A DNA stretch of 64,000 bases from Afipia sp. OHSU_II-C1 (GCF_000497575.1 NZ_APJI01000001.1:210284-274283); one strand, 5' to 3'; positions 44,743 to 54,545 are shown, counted from the first letter of the stretch. Notes: generated from the letters alone by a model not told the origin. A program made the numbers and translations.

Positions 44743-46308
44743 TCAGGATGCCTTGTTAACCGGAGGAACGAGCGTTTCACGCAGCTTGAATCGGATAATC
44801 TTACCCGACCCTGTCCGCGGAATCTCATCTACGAAATGCACCGAAAGTGGAACCTTGTACGACGACAGATGTCCTCGGCAATGGTCGAGGATATCTTTTG
44901 TTCCTACATCCGTTCCGGAGCGGGCAACAACGAACAATGCCGGGACCTCGCCCAAATGCTCGTGAGGAATACCGACAACAGCGCTGTCGACCACATTTTC
45001 GATCGTATTGACCACTTCCTCGATTTCGGCAGGCGCAATGTTCTGGCCGCCACGAATGATCAACTCCTTCAGCCGCCCGGTGATGGTAAGAAACCCGTCG
45101 CGATCGCTTTTTGCAAGATCTCCGGTATGATACCAGCCTTTTCGCAACGCCGATGCGGTCTCCTGCGGCTTGTTGTGATAGCCAATCATGAGGTTGGGGC
45201 CGCGTACAATCAGCTCGCCTTCGTCGCCAATTGCGACATCCTCTCCGGTTGCCGGTGAAACAATTCGTACCGCGAGACCTGCGAGCGGCAAGCCGCAAGA
45301 TCCCATCACCCGAGCTCCGGTCTGCCAGTTCATCGTTACCATGGTCGATGTTTCGGTAATTCCGTAACCATCCAGCAGCTTCACACCGAAACGGGATTCG
45401 AACTCCCGATTGAGCGTCGCAGGCATGATCGCCCCGGCCGACATGCTGAGCCGCAGGTTCGGAATCCTGAGATCCGGCTCCGCCTTGGTCGCCTCGAGGA
45501 AGTAATGAAACATCGTCGGCACGCCTGGAAACAGGGTAAATTCGCCTGTCTTCAACAGACGCACCGCTTCGGTGGTCGAGTACTTGTCCATGATGTACTC
45601 GGTTGCGCCGACCGCAAGAATGCTGAGAACCGACAGATTCAGCGCATACGAGTGGAACAACGGCAGCGGCGAAAGAACGACGTCTTTCTCGGAAAGGCCT
45701 GCGACCGGCGCCCAGCATGCCGCTGTCACCCACAGCATGCTGTGAACCGAAAGAACCACCCCCTTGGCTCTACCGGTCGTGCCGGACGTATAAATAATAA
45801 AGGCAGGTTGCTCGATTGTATCCGTATCTCGCGGTTTCGATTTTGGCGCTGAGCTCGCCAGTTCTTCGTAACGTAATCCATCACCACCCTTAGAATCACG
45901 ATCAACAAGGATGCAAACTCTGAGAGCCGGGACCTGCTGCCGCAATCTCGCAATTAATCCAGCTTGCTGGTCCGTGGTGATGACTGCTGAGCAGTCCGAG
46001 TCCTGTAATCGATACAAGATCTCGGATTCGGTAGCGTCATAGCTGATCGGCACACTAATTGCGCCGGCGCGATTAATCGCGAAACAGCTCTCGATCCAGG
46101 CCACCGAGTTCGGCAGGAAAATCGCAACCTTGTCGCCAGCTCGAATCCCGTTGTCAGCAAAGTGCCCGGCAAGATTTCCGGTGCGCATTGCGAGTTCGGC
46201 ATAAGTTACCTTCGACGAAGCATCACAATAGGCAATCTTTGACCCGCGCGCCGTCGCGTGGCGCTGAAGCAGCACCGCAACCGGTGCAATTAAATCGGTT
46301 TGCAGCAT
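44743..46308 (-). CDS. acyl-CoA synthetase (AMP-forming)
   Basis: A 521-residue adenylate-forming ligase: P-loop [11 protein letters not shown] (173-183), [18 protein letters not shown], and the C-terminal lysine motif RTGSGKIIR. It activates a carboxylic acid to its CoA ester with ATP. I start at MLQTDLIAP (46308); earlier in-frame codons overlap the SDR gene region without similarity. Substrate (fatty, aromatic or dicarboxylic acid) is not determined. Confidence 0.9.
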   Translation of the reverse strand: MLQTDLIAPVAVLLQRHATARGSKIAYCDASSKVTYAELAMRTGNLAGHFADNGIRAGDKVAIFLPNSVAWIESCFAINRAGAISVPISYDATESEILYRLQDSDCSAVITTDQQAGLIARLRQQVPALRVCILVDRDSKGGDGLRYEELASSAPKSKPRDTDTIEQPAFIIYTSGTTGRAKGVVLSVHSMLWVTAACWAPVAGLSEKDVVLSPLPLFHSYALNLSVLSILAVGATEYIMDKYSTTEAVRLLKTGEFTLFPGVPTMFHYFLEATKAEPDLRIPNLRLSMSAGAIMPATLNREFESRFGVKLLDGYGITETSTMVTMNWQTGARVMGSCGLPLAGLAVRIVSPATGEDVAIGDEGELIVRGPNLMIGYHNKPQETASALRKGWYHTGDLAKSDRDGFLTITGRLKELIIRGGQNIAPAEIEEVVNTIENVVDSAVVGIPHEHLGEVPALFVVARSGTDVGTKDILDHCRGHLSSYKVPLSVHFVDEIPRTGSGKIIRFKLRETLVPPVNKAS

Positions 46309-46331
46309 ATCCGCTCTCCCGTATCGCTTCG

Positions 46332-47084
46332 TCAAACCATACTGAACCCGCCGCTGATGCTGACGGTCTGTCCGGTGATCCATCCGCCATGCTTCGACGA
46401 CAACAGCGTCACCATCGGCGCGATGTCCGAGGGAAAGCCGAGACGGCGCAATGGATAAAGTTTGGTCAGCTTGTCACGATTGGCATTGACCCATTCGAGG
46501 TCATGAGGGGTTTCAATCAGGCCTAGGGAGATCGTGTTTGCAGTCGTCCCGAAGCGTCCGAATTCGCGAGCGAGCGACTTCATTAGCGCAATTACGCCCG
46601 CGCGAGCGGCGGCCACGATGGCGAGACCTGATTCTCCAACGCGGGACGAGTCGCCAACCAGAGCAATGATTCGGCCGTCGCCGGCCTTCTCAAGATGTGG
46701 CGCAGCAGCTTTTGAAACATGGATCGCTCCATACAGACAGATGTTGATCTGCTTTTGCCACTCCTCCGGAGTTGTTTCGACGAAACGATTTCGAAGCGCG
46801 ACGCCAGCGTTGTTGACGACGATATTCAGCCCGCCGAAATCCGACGCGATCGAGGCGACCATGGCGCTGACCTCGTCGAAACTCGCGACATCGGCCTTGT
46901 ATGCCTTGGCTCGTCCGCCGCGCCTCTCGATCTCGGCGACCACAGCTTCGGCGCCGCTGCGTGATCCATTATAATTTACTGCGACCGTAGCGCCTTCCGC
47001 AGCGAGACTGAGTGCGATCTCGCGCCCCACATCACGCGCGCCGCCGGTGACAAGCGCCACCTTCCCCTTCAACTGCATGTCCAT
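46332..47084 (-). CDS. short-chain dehydrogenase homologue lacking the catalytic triad
   Basis: A 250-residue SDR-fold protein. The cofactor motif TGGARDVG (13-20), NNAG (91-94) and N114 are present. The catalytic positions are changed: aligning GDSSRVGESGLAIVAAARAG with normal SDRs such as SDAARVGSSGEAVYAACK puts G144, V157 and R161 where Ser, Tyr and Lys should be. The protein can probably bind NAD(P) but cannot use the usual SDR chemistry. The gene is intact and tightly packed between the CoxL-type and ligase genes, so it is not an obvious pseudogene. Confidence 0.85.
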   Translation of the reverse strand: MDMQLKGKVALVTGGARDVGREIALSLAAEGATVAVNYNGSRSGAEAVVAEIERRGGRAKAYKADVASFDEVSAMVASIASDFGGLNIVVNNAGVALRNRFVETTPEEWQKQINICLYGAIHVSKAAAPHLEKAGDGRIIALVGDSSRVGESGLAIVAAARAGVIALMKSLAREFGRFGTTANTISLGLIETPHDLEWVNANRDKLTKLYPLRRLGFPSDIAPMVTLLSSKHGGWITGQTVSISGGFSMV

Positions 47085-47096
47085 TTTTCTTGCTCC

Positions 47097-49505
47097 TCAA
47101 GAGTTTGCTTTTGCATTTTCGATCAGGCGAAACAGCCTCTCCGGCGTCACCGGAAGTTCAAAGACATCGATACTGAGTGGAGCCAGCGCGTCCGAAACGG
47201 CATTGGCCACCGCCGCCGGCGCTCCAATCGTTCCGCCTTCGCCCATCCCGCGGAACCCGCCCAGCGTGGTTTTGGACTCAGCCTCGATATGAACGACAGT
47301 AATCGACGGAATTTCGCTGGCAGAGGGAACGACATAATCAACGAGACTGGCGGTTACATTCTGGCCTTCGTCGTTGTAGATCACTTCCTCATAAAGCGCC
47401 GCACCGATGCCCTGCGCGACGCCGCCATGCACCTGACCATCAACAATCATCGGGTTAATGAGTTTCCCGCAATCCTCAGCAACGAGGAATCGCTCCAGCT
47501 TCACCTGATAAGTCTCAGGATCGATTTCCAGCACAGCAATATGAGATGCCGTAGCGGCCGTCCCGAACACCGGGTCATAGGTTTTCGTGGACGACAATTC
47601 TTCGCGTTGATCGCTGGGAATACGTCCCATTTCTGAATAGACCGCGCGCGCCAACTCGCGAAATGTCATGGCCCGGTCGGTACCTGCAACGACAATCCTT
47701 CCGTCCTCGACCGTCAGGTCTGCTGCCGAGGTTTCCAGGAGATGCGATGCGGCGCGCAGCACCTTCTCCTTGACGTCCTGCGCTGCGAGCGTCGCGGCAC
47801 CACCAGCAAGTACCGCACTACGGCTTGCATAAGAGCCTGTTGCATTCGGAACAGCGGCGCTGTCGCCTTGAACGACGCGAATATCCTGCAGCCGCGCTCC
47901 AAGGTGCTCAGCCACGACTTGGGCAAACGTCGTTTCATGCCCCTGCCCGTGAGCTGCCGTGCCAACAGCAACGGTCACAGCGCCGGTGGAATCGATCATT
48001 ATCTTGGCTGTTTCAGTTCCCGTATTGATCGGCATGCCCGGCGCGACAGAAATACGCGAGCCAATGCCTGTCAATTCGGCGTAGCATGCCATACCGATGC
48101 CGAACCATCGGCCTTCGGCCCGCGCTTTAACCTGACGCGCACGCAACGCGGCGTAGCCGATCGTCTCGCAAGCTGCCTCAAGACACTCCGTAAAGCTGCA
48201 TTGATCCCAGACAATACCAGAGCCGATCCTGTGCGGAAACTCGTCAGGCTGAATCATGTTCTTCAGCCGAAGGGATTTCGGATCAACGCCCAATTTGCGC
48301 GCGGCCATATCCATCAGGCGTTCGGTCACGAATGTCGATGCAGGACGGCCGACGCCGCGATATGGCCCCATCGGCGGCTTCGAGGTTGCCACTCCCCGCA
48401 CACGGCCACGATAGTGCTGGATCTTGTATGGCCCAGGCAAGAAGCTCACCACCTGAACCGGCTCAAGCACAGCCGTCCATGGGTAAATCGAATACGCCCC
48501 GACATCGCCGATAACGTCAGCACGCAACGCAACCGCAAGGCCATCTTGGTCGAAGCCGAGCTCGGCCTCCATGATCTCATCGAAACCCTGACTTGTCGCA
48601 GCAAGATCTTCGAGACGATCGCTTGTCCATTTTACCGCGCAAGCTAGATGGCGCGCTGCGAAGGTGACGAAGAGCTCTTCAGGATAAAGCGATGCCTTAC
48701 CGCCAAATCCGCCACCAACGTCCGGTGCAATAACGCGCAGCCGATTGCCTGGCATGTCGAGCGCTTCCGACAACGCATCCCGTATAATTCCTGGAATCTG
48801 CGTCGCCGAATAGAGAGTGATGGCGTCCTGCCCGGCCGAATACTCGGCGACGTACGAGCGATTTTCCATTGCGAGCGGTGTCTTTCGCCGCATCCGAAAG
48901 CGACCTGACACGCGAACAGCCGCTTTCTCCATCTCCGCATCGACATCGCCGCGCTTGAATTCACGAGAAAGCAAAACGTTCGTGCCGATACTTTCATGCA
49001 GCAGCGGCGCATCTGACTGAGCAGCAGATTCGGGGTCTATCACGATCGGAAGAGCCTCGAAATCGATCTCGACCAGCTCGATAGCATCCTCCGCGAGATA
49101 CCTACTCTCGGCGACCACCGCGACGACAGGCTCCCCGACGTAGCGAACCTTTCCCTGAGCAAGCGCGACCAGCGGGGTGGCGTGATAATTCGCCATGCGG
49201 GATGTTGCGAGAAGCGGCTTGATCTTCCCCTCTAAGTCCGCACCGGTAAATACGGCAATCACGCCTGGCGACCGAAGCGCCGCCTCGCAGTCTATTGAGC
49301 GAATACGAGCGTGAGAATGATCGCTTCGCCGAAACGCGACGTGAAGCATTCCCGCCGACTGCCGGTCGTCGACGTAGCTACCATTCCCCGTCAGAAGACG
49401 CGGATCTTCCGTGCGCTTCACGCGTGCACCGACCATCTTCGGTCGCGCCGCAAGATCCTCGACGTCTCGCATGTCCTTTCTGGAGGTCCGAACCTTGTCA
49501 GTCAT
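47097..49505 (-). CDS. CoxL-type molybdopterin subunit of a second Mo hydroxylase
   Basis: An 802-residue catalytic subunit. VGARVKRTEDPRLLTGNGSYVDD starts the conserved part, DVGGGFGGKASLYPEE binds cofactor, and the catalytic glutamate lies in RGMGEGGTIG. The active-site loop is GPYRGVGRPAS, again unlike CO dehydrogenase. Its start overlaps the end of the MBL-hydrolase gene by eight bases. The FAD and Fe-S subunits are encoded upstream, but the MBL gene is inserted between S and L, an unusual order that ties the lactonase-like enzyme to the hydroxylase. Confidence 0.9.
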   Translation of the reverse strand: MTDKVRTSRKDMRDVEDLAARPKMVGARVKRTEDPRLLTGNGSYVDDRQSAGMLHVAFRRSDHSHARIRSIDCEAALRSPGVIAVFTGADLEGKIKPLLATSRMANYHATPLVALAQGKVRYVGEPVVAVVAESRYLAEDAIELVEIDFEALPIVIDPESAAQSDAPLLHESIGTNVLLSREFKRGDVDAEMEKAAVRVSGRFRMRRKTPLAMENRSYVAEYSAGQDAITLYSATQIPGIIRDALSEALDMPGNRLRVIAPDVGGGFGGKASLYPEELFVTFAARHLACAVKWTSDRLEDLAATSQGFDEIMEAELGFDQDGLAVALRADVIGDVGAYSIYPWTAVLEPVQVVSFLPGPYKIQHYRGRVRGVATSKPPMGPYRGVGRPASTFVTERLMDMAARKLGVDPKSLRLKNMIQPDEFPHRIGSGIVWDQCSFTECLEAACETIGYAALRARQVKARAEGRWFGIGMACYAELTGIGSRISVAPGMPINTGTETAKIMIDSTGAVTVAVGTAAHGQGHETTFAQVVAEHLGARLQDIRVVQGDSAAVPNATGSYASRSAVLAGGAATLAAQDVKEKVLRAASHLLETSAADLTVEDGRIVVAGTDRAMTFRELARAVYSEMGRIPSDQREELSSTKTYDPVFGTAATASHIAVLEIDPETYQVKLERFLVAEDCGKLINPMIVDGQVHGGVAQGIGAALYEEVIYNDEGQNVTASLVDYVVPSASEIPSITVVHIEAESKTTLGGFRGMGEGGTIGAPAAVANAVSDALAPLSIDVFELPVTPERLFRLIENAKANS

Positions 49506-50259
49506 ACGCGTCAGGTCCCTTGCGCAGTTGATTCCACTGCGCGCTATCGTGACTACATATGACGGTTGCGCCTCCGGATTCGATCTTGCGGACTTCGGCG
49601 AATGATCTCAAAAATAATTCGGGATTTTTGGTATTACGCGGGACGGCATCCGTATCGAGATTGGCGCGAATACTCACCGCATCCGAAGTCAACAGAAACT
49701 CGCCGCTCCGGTCGAGCTTGACCAATGCGCCGACCGTCCCTGGCGTATGTCCTGGCAGCGGAATCAAGGTGATCTTTCCGTCGCCAAAAATATCCGTTTG
49801 CTTGTCAATGACGTTCAGAGGGATCGGATGATCCCAGTCAATCGCAAGATAGCCGTTACTCACCGCATCCGGGGCCTTCGCCGCTTCAAGCTCAAGGGCG
49901 TGAACAAAGATCGTGGCTTTCTTGAAGAATTCATTGCAGCCGCAGTGGTCGGTATGAAAGTGCGAGCAAACCACAACATCGACATCGTCGGCCCCCAGCC
50001 CGACAGACTTAAGGCCACTGAGGACGTGTTCACCGGGCGGCATGACAGGTGTCATGAATTTCGCGAGCCCGCCCAGCCGCGCCACAGGGTTCTCAGCCAC
50101 TTGCGGATGACATCCTGTATCAAATAGTACATTCCCCTGGACGTGCCGCATCAGCATGCAGGACACCGGCAGATCAATCATTTCGCTACGATCAGCATCC
50201 GGAAAATAGGTGCTCCTTTTCATTCGAAGACGACCACCAGACAAAACATGCATCTTCAT
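49498..50259 (-). CDS. metallo-beta-lactamase-fold hydrolase, N-acyl-homoserine-lactonase-like
   Basis: A 253-residue hydrolase of the AiiA/AttM branch. The dinuclear zinc site is complete: H100, H102, D104, H105 (SHFHTDH), H171 (PGHTPG), D193 and H237. Such enzymes open homoserine lactones or gamma-butyrolactone. Encoded between CoxS- and CoxL-type genes with overlaps on both sides, it more likely opens a lactone or lactam formed in the pathway than quenches signals. No signal peptide. Confidence 0.88.
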   Translation of the reverse strand: MKMHVLSGGRLRMKRSTYFPDADRSEMIDLPVSCMLMRHVQGNVLFDTGCHPQVAENPVARLGGLAKFMTPVMPPGEHVLSGLKSVGLGADDVDVVVCSHFHTDHCGCNEFFKKATIFVHALELEAAKAPDAVSNGYLAIDWDHPIPLNVIDKQTDIFGDGKITLIPLPGHTPGTVGALVKLDRSGEFLLTSDAVSIRANLDTDAVPRNTKNPELFLRSFAEVRKIESGGATVICSHDSAQWNQLRKGPDAYD

Positions 50260-50741
50260 GACGTCTTCTCCTTCAGCGCAACTGACGCCGAGCGCACAGC
50301 ACGAACGATGTTCTCATAGCCGGTGCAACGGCAAAGATTTCCCGACAGGCCTTCGCGAATATCTTCCTCCGTCGCAAGAGGATGCTTGGCGATCAAATCC
50401 TTTGCCGTCATCAGCATACCCGGCGTACAAAAGCCGCACTGCAGGGCGTGATGCTCCTGAAATGCGTTTTGGATCGCACCCATGTTATGAATGGTCCCAA
50501 GGCCTTCGACGGTTTCGACCTCGCAACCATCCACCTGAACCGCCAGCAGGAGACATGATCGCACACTGTCGCCGTTCACAATGATTGTGCACGCACCGCA
50601 GACTCCATGTTCGCATCCGACATGGGTTCCGGTCAGTGCGAGCGTACTTCGCAAAAAATCCGCCAGCAGCAGGCGCGGCTCGACGCTCCTCTCGTGCACA
50701 ACGCCGTTCACCGTCACCGTGATACTGCGAGAAATGGTCAT
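50256..50741 (-). CDS. CoxS-type [2Fe-2S] subunit
   Basis: A 161-residue subunit with C43, C48, C51, C63 and C102, C105, C137, C139 for two [2Fe-2S] clusters. The start MTISRSITV at 50741 overlaps the end of the CoxM-type gene and follows GGGAGGGCGG. Partner of the CoxL- and CoxM-type proteins of this operon. Confidence 0.9.
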   Translation of the reverse strand: MTISRSITVTVNGVVHERSVEPRLLLADFLRSTLALTGTHVGCEHGVCGACTIIVNGDSVRSCLLLAVQVDGCEVETVEGLGTIHNMGAIQNAFQEHHALQCGFCTPGMLMTAKDLIAKHPLATEEDIREGLSGNLCRCTGYENIVRAVRSASVALKEKTS

Positions 50742-51613
50742 GCAACCGCCCTCCCGGCGCGTTGCCATGCCGACAGAAGCGCGCGACGCGCCAGCACACC
50801 AACGAGATGACGCCGATAATCCGATGATGCGTGCAGGTCCGTGTTAGGTTCGACGGCCGCCCGGATCAAGGCCACGGCTTCGTCCAGCAATTCGTCGGAC
50901 AATTTTTGGCCGGCAAGAAGACCCTCGGCATCGGACGCACGCATTGCTGTCTCACCAACCCCCATCATCCCGATCCGTACTTCTTCTACCGCATCATCGA
51001 CCAGTGAAATCGTCGCTGCGACACAGGCGAGCGCGAAGTCGCCGGATCGCCGGGCCACTTCCTCGAATCCCCAGCCAGTTTTCCGCGGCAACTTCGGAAA
51101 CTCGATGTCAGTCAAAAGATCATCGTCAGCCAAATTCGTAGTCAGCGCGCCGAGAAAGAAATCGACCGGATCGACGGTCCGTCGGCCGGTGCTCGATGTG
51201 ATACCCAGCCTTGCATTGAGTAATAATGACATCATCGGCAACTCGGCGGCCGGATCTGCATGAGACAGGCTACCGCCAATCGTGCCACGATTGCGGATAG
51301 CGAGGTGAGCGACAAAGGTCATCGCCTCATGCAACACGGGAAAATGTTCGGCAACAATGGGCGATGTTTCGAGCGTGACGTGGCGTGTCAAGGCGCCGAC
51401 TCTAATCGACCCCCCGCAATCCTCGACGCCTGCAAGACCGGGAATTCGATTGATATCGACCAGCACCGAAGGCCGAAGCAGACGGAAGTTGAGCATCGGC
51501 ACAAGACTTTGACCGCCAGCGATAATCTTGCCGTCCCCGCCCGCAGCCGCAAGTGCAGACACTGCTACTTCCACACTATCGGCGACGACATAATCGAAGG
51601 CGGCGGGCTTCAT
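50738..51613 (-). CDS. CoxM-type FAD-binding subunit
   Basis: A 291-residue FAD subunit with IAGGQSLVPMLNFR and TIGGSLSHADPAAELP, the two flavin-binding motifs of the family. The start at 51613 lies four bases after the stop of the crotonase-fold gene. It completes the heterotrimer and links the hydroxylase to its electron acceptor. Confidence 0.92.
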   Translation of the reverse strand: MKPAAFDYVVADSVEVAVSALAAAGGDGKIIAGGQSLVPMLNFRLLRPSVLVDINRIPGLAGVEDCGGSIRVGALTRHVTLETSPIVAEHFPVLHEAMTFVAHLAIRNRGTIGGSLSHADPAAELPMMSLLLNARLGITSSTGRRTVDPVDFFLGALTTNLADDDLLTDIEFPKLPRKTGWGFEEVARRSGDFALACVAATISLVDDAVEEVRIGMMGVGETAMRASDAEGLLAGQKLSDELLDEAVALIRAAVEPNTDLHASSDYRRHLVGVLARRALLSAWQRAGRAVA

Positions 51614-51617
51614 CTGC

Positions 51618-52391
51618 TCAGCGCCCCTTGAATATCGCTGGACGTTTCTCAGCGAAGGCTCTGCGACCTTCCTCGTAGTCCTCGCTCGCGGAAACTCGAT
51701 CGATAAAGCTTTGTGCAGCCTTCGTGTCCAGTGCGCCTTGCCCCATTGTCAGATCTGTCAGGATCAACTTCGCTCCGGCCACCGACAAAGGAGCCAACAT
51801 GGCGATGCTGGCCGCAAAGACCTTGGCATCACGCATCGGGTTGTCCGATACGCGATCCGAGAAACCCATCTTCTCAGCTTCAGCCGCTCCAAACCGCTCG
51901 GCGCTGTAGAGAATGCGCTTCGCATTGGTGAGTCCGACCAGCGACAAGAGGCGCTGTGTACTGCGAATACCGTAAACGATCGACAGCTTTGCCGCCGGAA
52001 TACCTATTGACGCATCAGAATGCGTAAATCGGAAGTCACACGCCATCGACAGGTGACATCCCCCGCCAAGACAATAACCTTCGATAACCGCGATCACCGG
52101 CTTTGGTACACCCGCGATAGCATCCGATGACGCATCGACGGCGACTTCATACGCGGCGCTGCTTTCGACGTTCGAACGAACTGCGGCGAACTCCGAGACG
52201 TCCGCGCCCACACTAAAGTTGCCGCCAGCCCCTGTAAGGACAATAGCTCGCACGGTTGGAGCGCGACCGAGTTCACTGAAAATTCGAGCCACGTCGCGCC
52301 ACATCGCAAGCGTCATGGCATTGCGTTCAGCCGGCCTGTTCAGCCTGACCACGGCAACCGCGTCATCATTCGTGACCTCGATGTTTGCCAA
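51618..52391 (-). CDS. enoyl-CoA hydratase/isomerase homologue without hydratase glutamates
   Basis: A 257-residue crotonase-fold protein. The oxyanion-hole segment NFSVGADVSEF is normal, but the two hydratase glutamates are replaced: H113 in GGGCHLS and A133 in GIPAAKL, at the usual spacing of 20. It may act as an isomerase, a C-C hydrolase or a thioesterase-like member instead of a hydratase. It sits between the CoxM and CoxG genes. Confidence 0.85.
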   Translation of the reverse strand: MANIEVTNDDAVAVVRLNRPAERNAMTLAMWRDVARIFSELGRAPTVRAIVLTGAGGNFSVGADVSEFAAVRSNVESSAAYEVAVDASSDAIAGVPKPVIAVIEGYCLGGGCHLSMACDFRFTHSDASIGIPAAKLSIVYGIRSTQRLLSLVGLTNAKRILYSAERFGAAEAEKMGFSDRVSDNPMRDAKVFAASIAMLAPLSVAGAKLILTDLTMGQGALDTKAAQSFIDRVSASEDYEEGRRAFAEKRPAIFKGR

Positions 52392-52412
52392 CGTCTCTCT
52401 CCTGCGGGCGAT

Positions 52413-52907
52413 CTAGATTGCTGCCCGGCTTCCCTTGTTTGCTTCATTCCCGGACTCTTCCGGGGTGCTGCTAACCAGTTCCCCAAACCGATCGAAGAAT
52501 TGTCCGGCAAGCTTCTTCGCTGTCGAATCAATCAGCCGCGCGCCAAGCTGCGCGATCTTGCCACCAACCTTTGCCTGGACTTCATAGTGAAGGACGGTAT
52601 GGGTTGAATCCAGCGCTTCGAGTCTGACAGTGGCACCTCCCTCGGCAAAGCCGGCAATGCCACCCTGCCCCTGACCCTTGATGGTATAGCCTTCCAGCGG
52701 GATGATATCGGAGAGCGTGACGCGGCCGAGAAACTTGGCCTTGATTGGCCCCACCTTCAGGACAACCGATGCCGAGAAGTCCGTTTCCGACGTCATATCA
52801 AGCGCCTCGCAACCCGGGATGGCCTGCTTAAGAATACCGGGGTCGTTAAGCGCCGCCCAGACATCGGCCTGTGAAGCATTCAGAGTCGTTTGTCCCGACA
52901 TTTCCAT
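52413..52907 (-). CDS. CoxG-type SRPBCC protein
   Basis: A 164-residue protein: MEMSGQTTLNASQADVWAALNDPGILKQAIPGC, the start typical of CoxG (carbon monoxide dehydrogenase subunit G family), with KAKFLGRVTLSD and a GFAEGGATVRLE centre. In CO oxidisers CoxG helps anchor the hydroxylase to the membrane. Here the C-terminus has no strong membrane helix (SSTPEESGNEANKGS), so a soluble assembly or recruiting role is possible. Confidence 0.85.
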   Translation of the reverse strand: MEMSGQTTLNASQADVWAALNDPGILKQAIPGCEALDMTSETDFSASVVLKVGPIKAKFLGRVTLSDIIPLEGYTIKGQGQGGIAGFAEGGATVRLEALDSTHTVLHYEVQAKVGGKIAQLGARLIDSTAKKLAGQFFDRFGELVSSTPEESGNEANKGSRAAI

Positions 52908-52932
52908 GCGATTACTCCTTCAACGCCCTCAG

Positions 52933-53397
52933 CTATTCGGCGGCCGCCGAATGCACGCCGGCAATGAGCAGCGGTGCAACCGCCAGCCTCACAGCCTCCG
53001 GCAAGGTGACAGGCCTGCTGCTCACACGATCGACATAGACATGCACGAAATGTCCTTGAGCAGATGCAACACTCTCGTCGTCCTTGAAGAGGCCGATTTC
53101 ATAGCGAATACTACTGTTACCCTGATGCCCGACGCGCAGACCAGCATTGATCTTCGAAGGGAAAGCAATCGACTTGAAGAAACGGCAGGTGGTTTCAGCG
53201 ACAAGGCCAATCACCGGACTCTTCTCGATATCGAGCGCTCCCCTTTCGATAAGATACTGGCAGACAAGCGTGTCGAAGAACGAATAGTACGTCGTGTTGT
53301 TCATGTGGCGATAGACATCGTTGTCCATCCAACGCGTCGTCATGACCTGAAAGTGAACATACCCGCTACGTAATTCAGGCCTGGCTCGCGCCGTCAT
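52933..53397 (-). CDS. acyl-CoA thioesterase, 4HBT/hot-dog fold
   Basis: A 154-residue hot-dog-fold protein with TRWMDNDVYRHMNNTTYYSFFDT, the active-site loop and helix of 4-hydroxybenzoyl-CoA-type thioesterases. It would release a free acid from a CoA ester. Its start overlaps the end of the alcohol dehydrogenase gene by four bases. Confidence 0.87.
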   Translation of the reverse strand: MTARARPELRSGYVHFQVMTTRWMDNDVYRHMNNTTYYSFFDTLVCQYLIERGALDIEKSPVIGLVAETTCRFFKSIAFPSKINAGLRVGHQGNSSIRYEIGLFKDDESVASAQGHFVHVYVDRVSSRPVTLPEAVRLAVAPLLIAGVHSAAAE

Positions 53398-54545
53398 AAC
53401 GATGCCTCATAGATCGCGAGCGCATCAGCGTGGGTGACTTCGCGAGGGTTGTTGACCAGAAGGCGCGTCTGCTTCATCGCATCGTCGGCAAGCATTGCCA
53501 CATCCGTCTGCGCGATTCCGACATCGCGCAGACGCGTGGGGAGCCCGAGTTCGACCGGAAGATTGGATAGCATTTTTACAAGCGCCCTTGTCCGATCGGG
53601 CGCGCCTCCGGTCGCCTGCGGCGTCAGAATAGCAGCGAGCTCGCCGTAGTAAGCCTCCGCGGAGCTCGCATTGAATTGGATAACCTGCGGCAACACCAAG
53701 GAGTTCGACAGCCCGTGCGGGACGTGGAATCGCGCACCAACCGGATAAGCCAACGCATGCACAGCCGCCACCGGCGCGTTCGCAAATGCCATTCCGGCGA
53801 GCATCGAGCCGAGGAGCATATTGTGGCGCGCATCGCGATTAGTCCCGTTATGGCAAACCTCATAGATATTTGCCCCAAGAAGCCTGAGGGCTTCGCGGGC
53901 CAATGCATCGGACAGCGGATTCTTCAGCCGCTTGCTGGTGTAGGCTTCGATAGCGTGAACCATCGCGTCAATGCCGGTAGCGGCTGTTACCGCTGGAGGC
54001 AATCCGAGCGTCAACTCCGCATCCAGGACCGCCCAATCGGGCAACAAGATGGGAGATACGACACCCTTCTTTTCCCCTTCACCGGTGGTCACGATTGAAA
54101 TCGGCGTCACCTCCGAACCAGTGCCGGCCGTGGTGGGCGCGAGCACCAGAGGCAGACGCGGACCTTTCGCTATGCCGACACCGTAAATGTCCGCAAGTTT
54201 TTCCTGCCCTACCGCCAGCAATGCAACCAGCTTGGCGACGTCCATCGAACTACCGCCGCCGATTGAAACCACGCCGTCGACTTTCGCCTCCATCGCCAGC
54301 TTGACCGCAGCATTGATCACGTGAACCGGAGGATCCGCTTCCACATCGGTGAACAGCGTGACAGCAACGCCCTGCTGTTCCAGCCCATGCAATCCAGCCT
54401 GCAGCAATCCCGCCGATTTGACACCAGCATCAGTGACCAGAAGCACGGACTTGCATCCAAGGCCCTTGGCGAGTTCGCCGATACGCGACGAACTCCCCGG
54501 CTCGACCAGGATTGATTTTGTTGACTGAAAAACAAACCCTTGCAC
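53394..54545 (-). CDS. iron-containing alcohol dehydrogenase (group III)
   Basis: A 383-residue NAD(P)-dependent dehydrogenase. GGGSSMDVAK (97-106) binds the cofactor; metal ligands D193, H197, H263 and H277 are present. Relatives include 4-hydroxybutyrate dehydrogenase (AttL/BlcB type) and 1,3-propanediol dehydrogenase. First gene of the operon that runs to the esterase at 42.2 kb; a repeat shared with the binding-protein promoter at 58.2 kb lies 114 bases before its start. Confidence 0.9.
   Translation of the reverse strand: MQGFVFQSTKSILVEPGSSSRIGELAKGLGCKSVLLVTDAGVKSAGLLQAGLHGLEQQGVAVTLFTDVEADPPVHVINAAVKLAMEAKVDGVVSIGGGSSMDVAKLVALLAVGQEKLADIYGVGIAKGPRLPLVLAPTTAGTGSEVTPISIVTTGEGEKKGVVSPILLPDWAVLDAELTLGLPPAVTAATGIDAMVHAIEAYTSKRLKNPLSDALAREALRLLGANIYEVCHNGTNRDARHNMLLGSMLAGMAFANAPVAAVHALAYPVGARFHVPHGLSNSLVLPQVIQFNASSAEAYYGELAAILTPQATGGAPDRTRALVKMLSNLPVELGLPTRLRDVGIAQTDVAMLADDAMKQTRLLVNNPREVTHADALAIYEASL

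Noticed and set aside
49498..50259. Quorum-quenching AHL lactonase role
   Set aside because: The fold and zinc site fit, but the gene overlaps hydroxylase subunit genes on both sides, so a catabolic lactone or lactam is the better reading.
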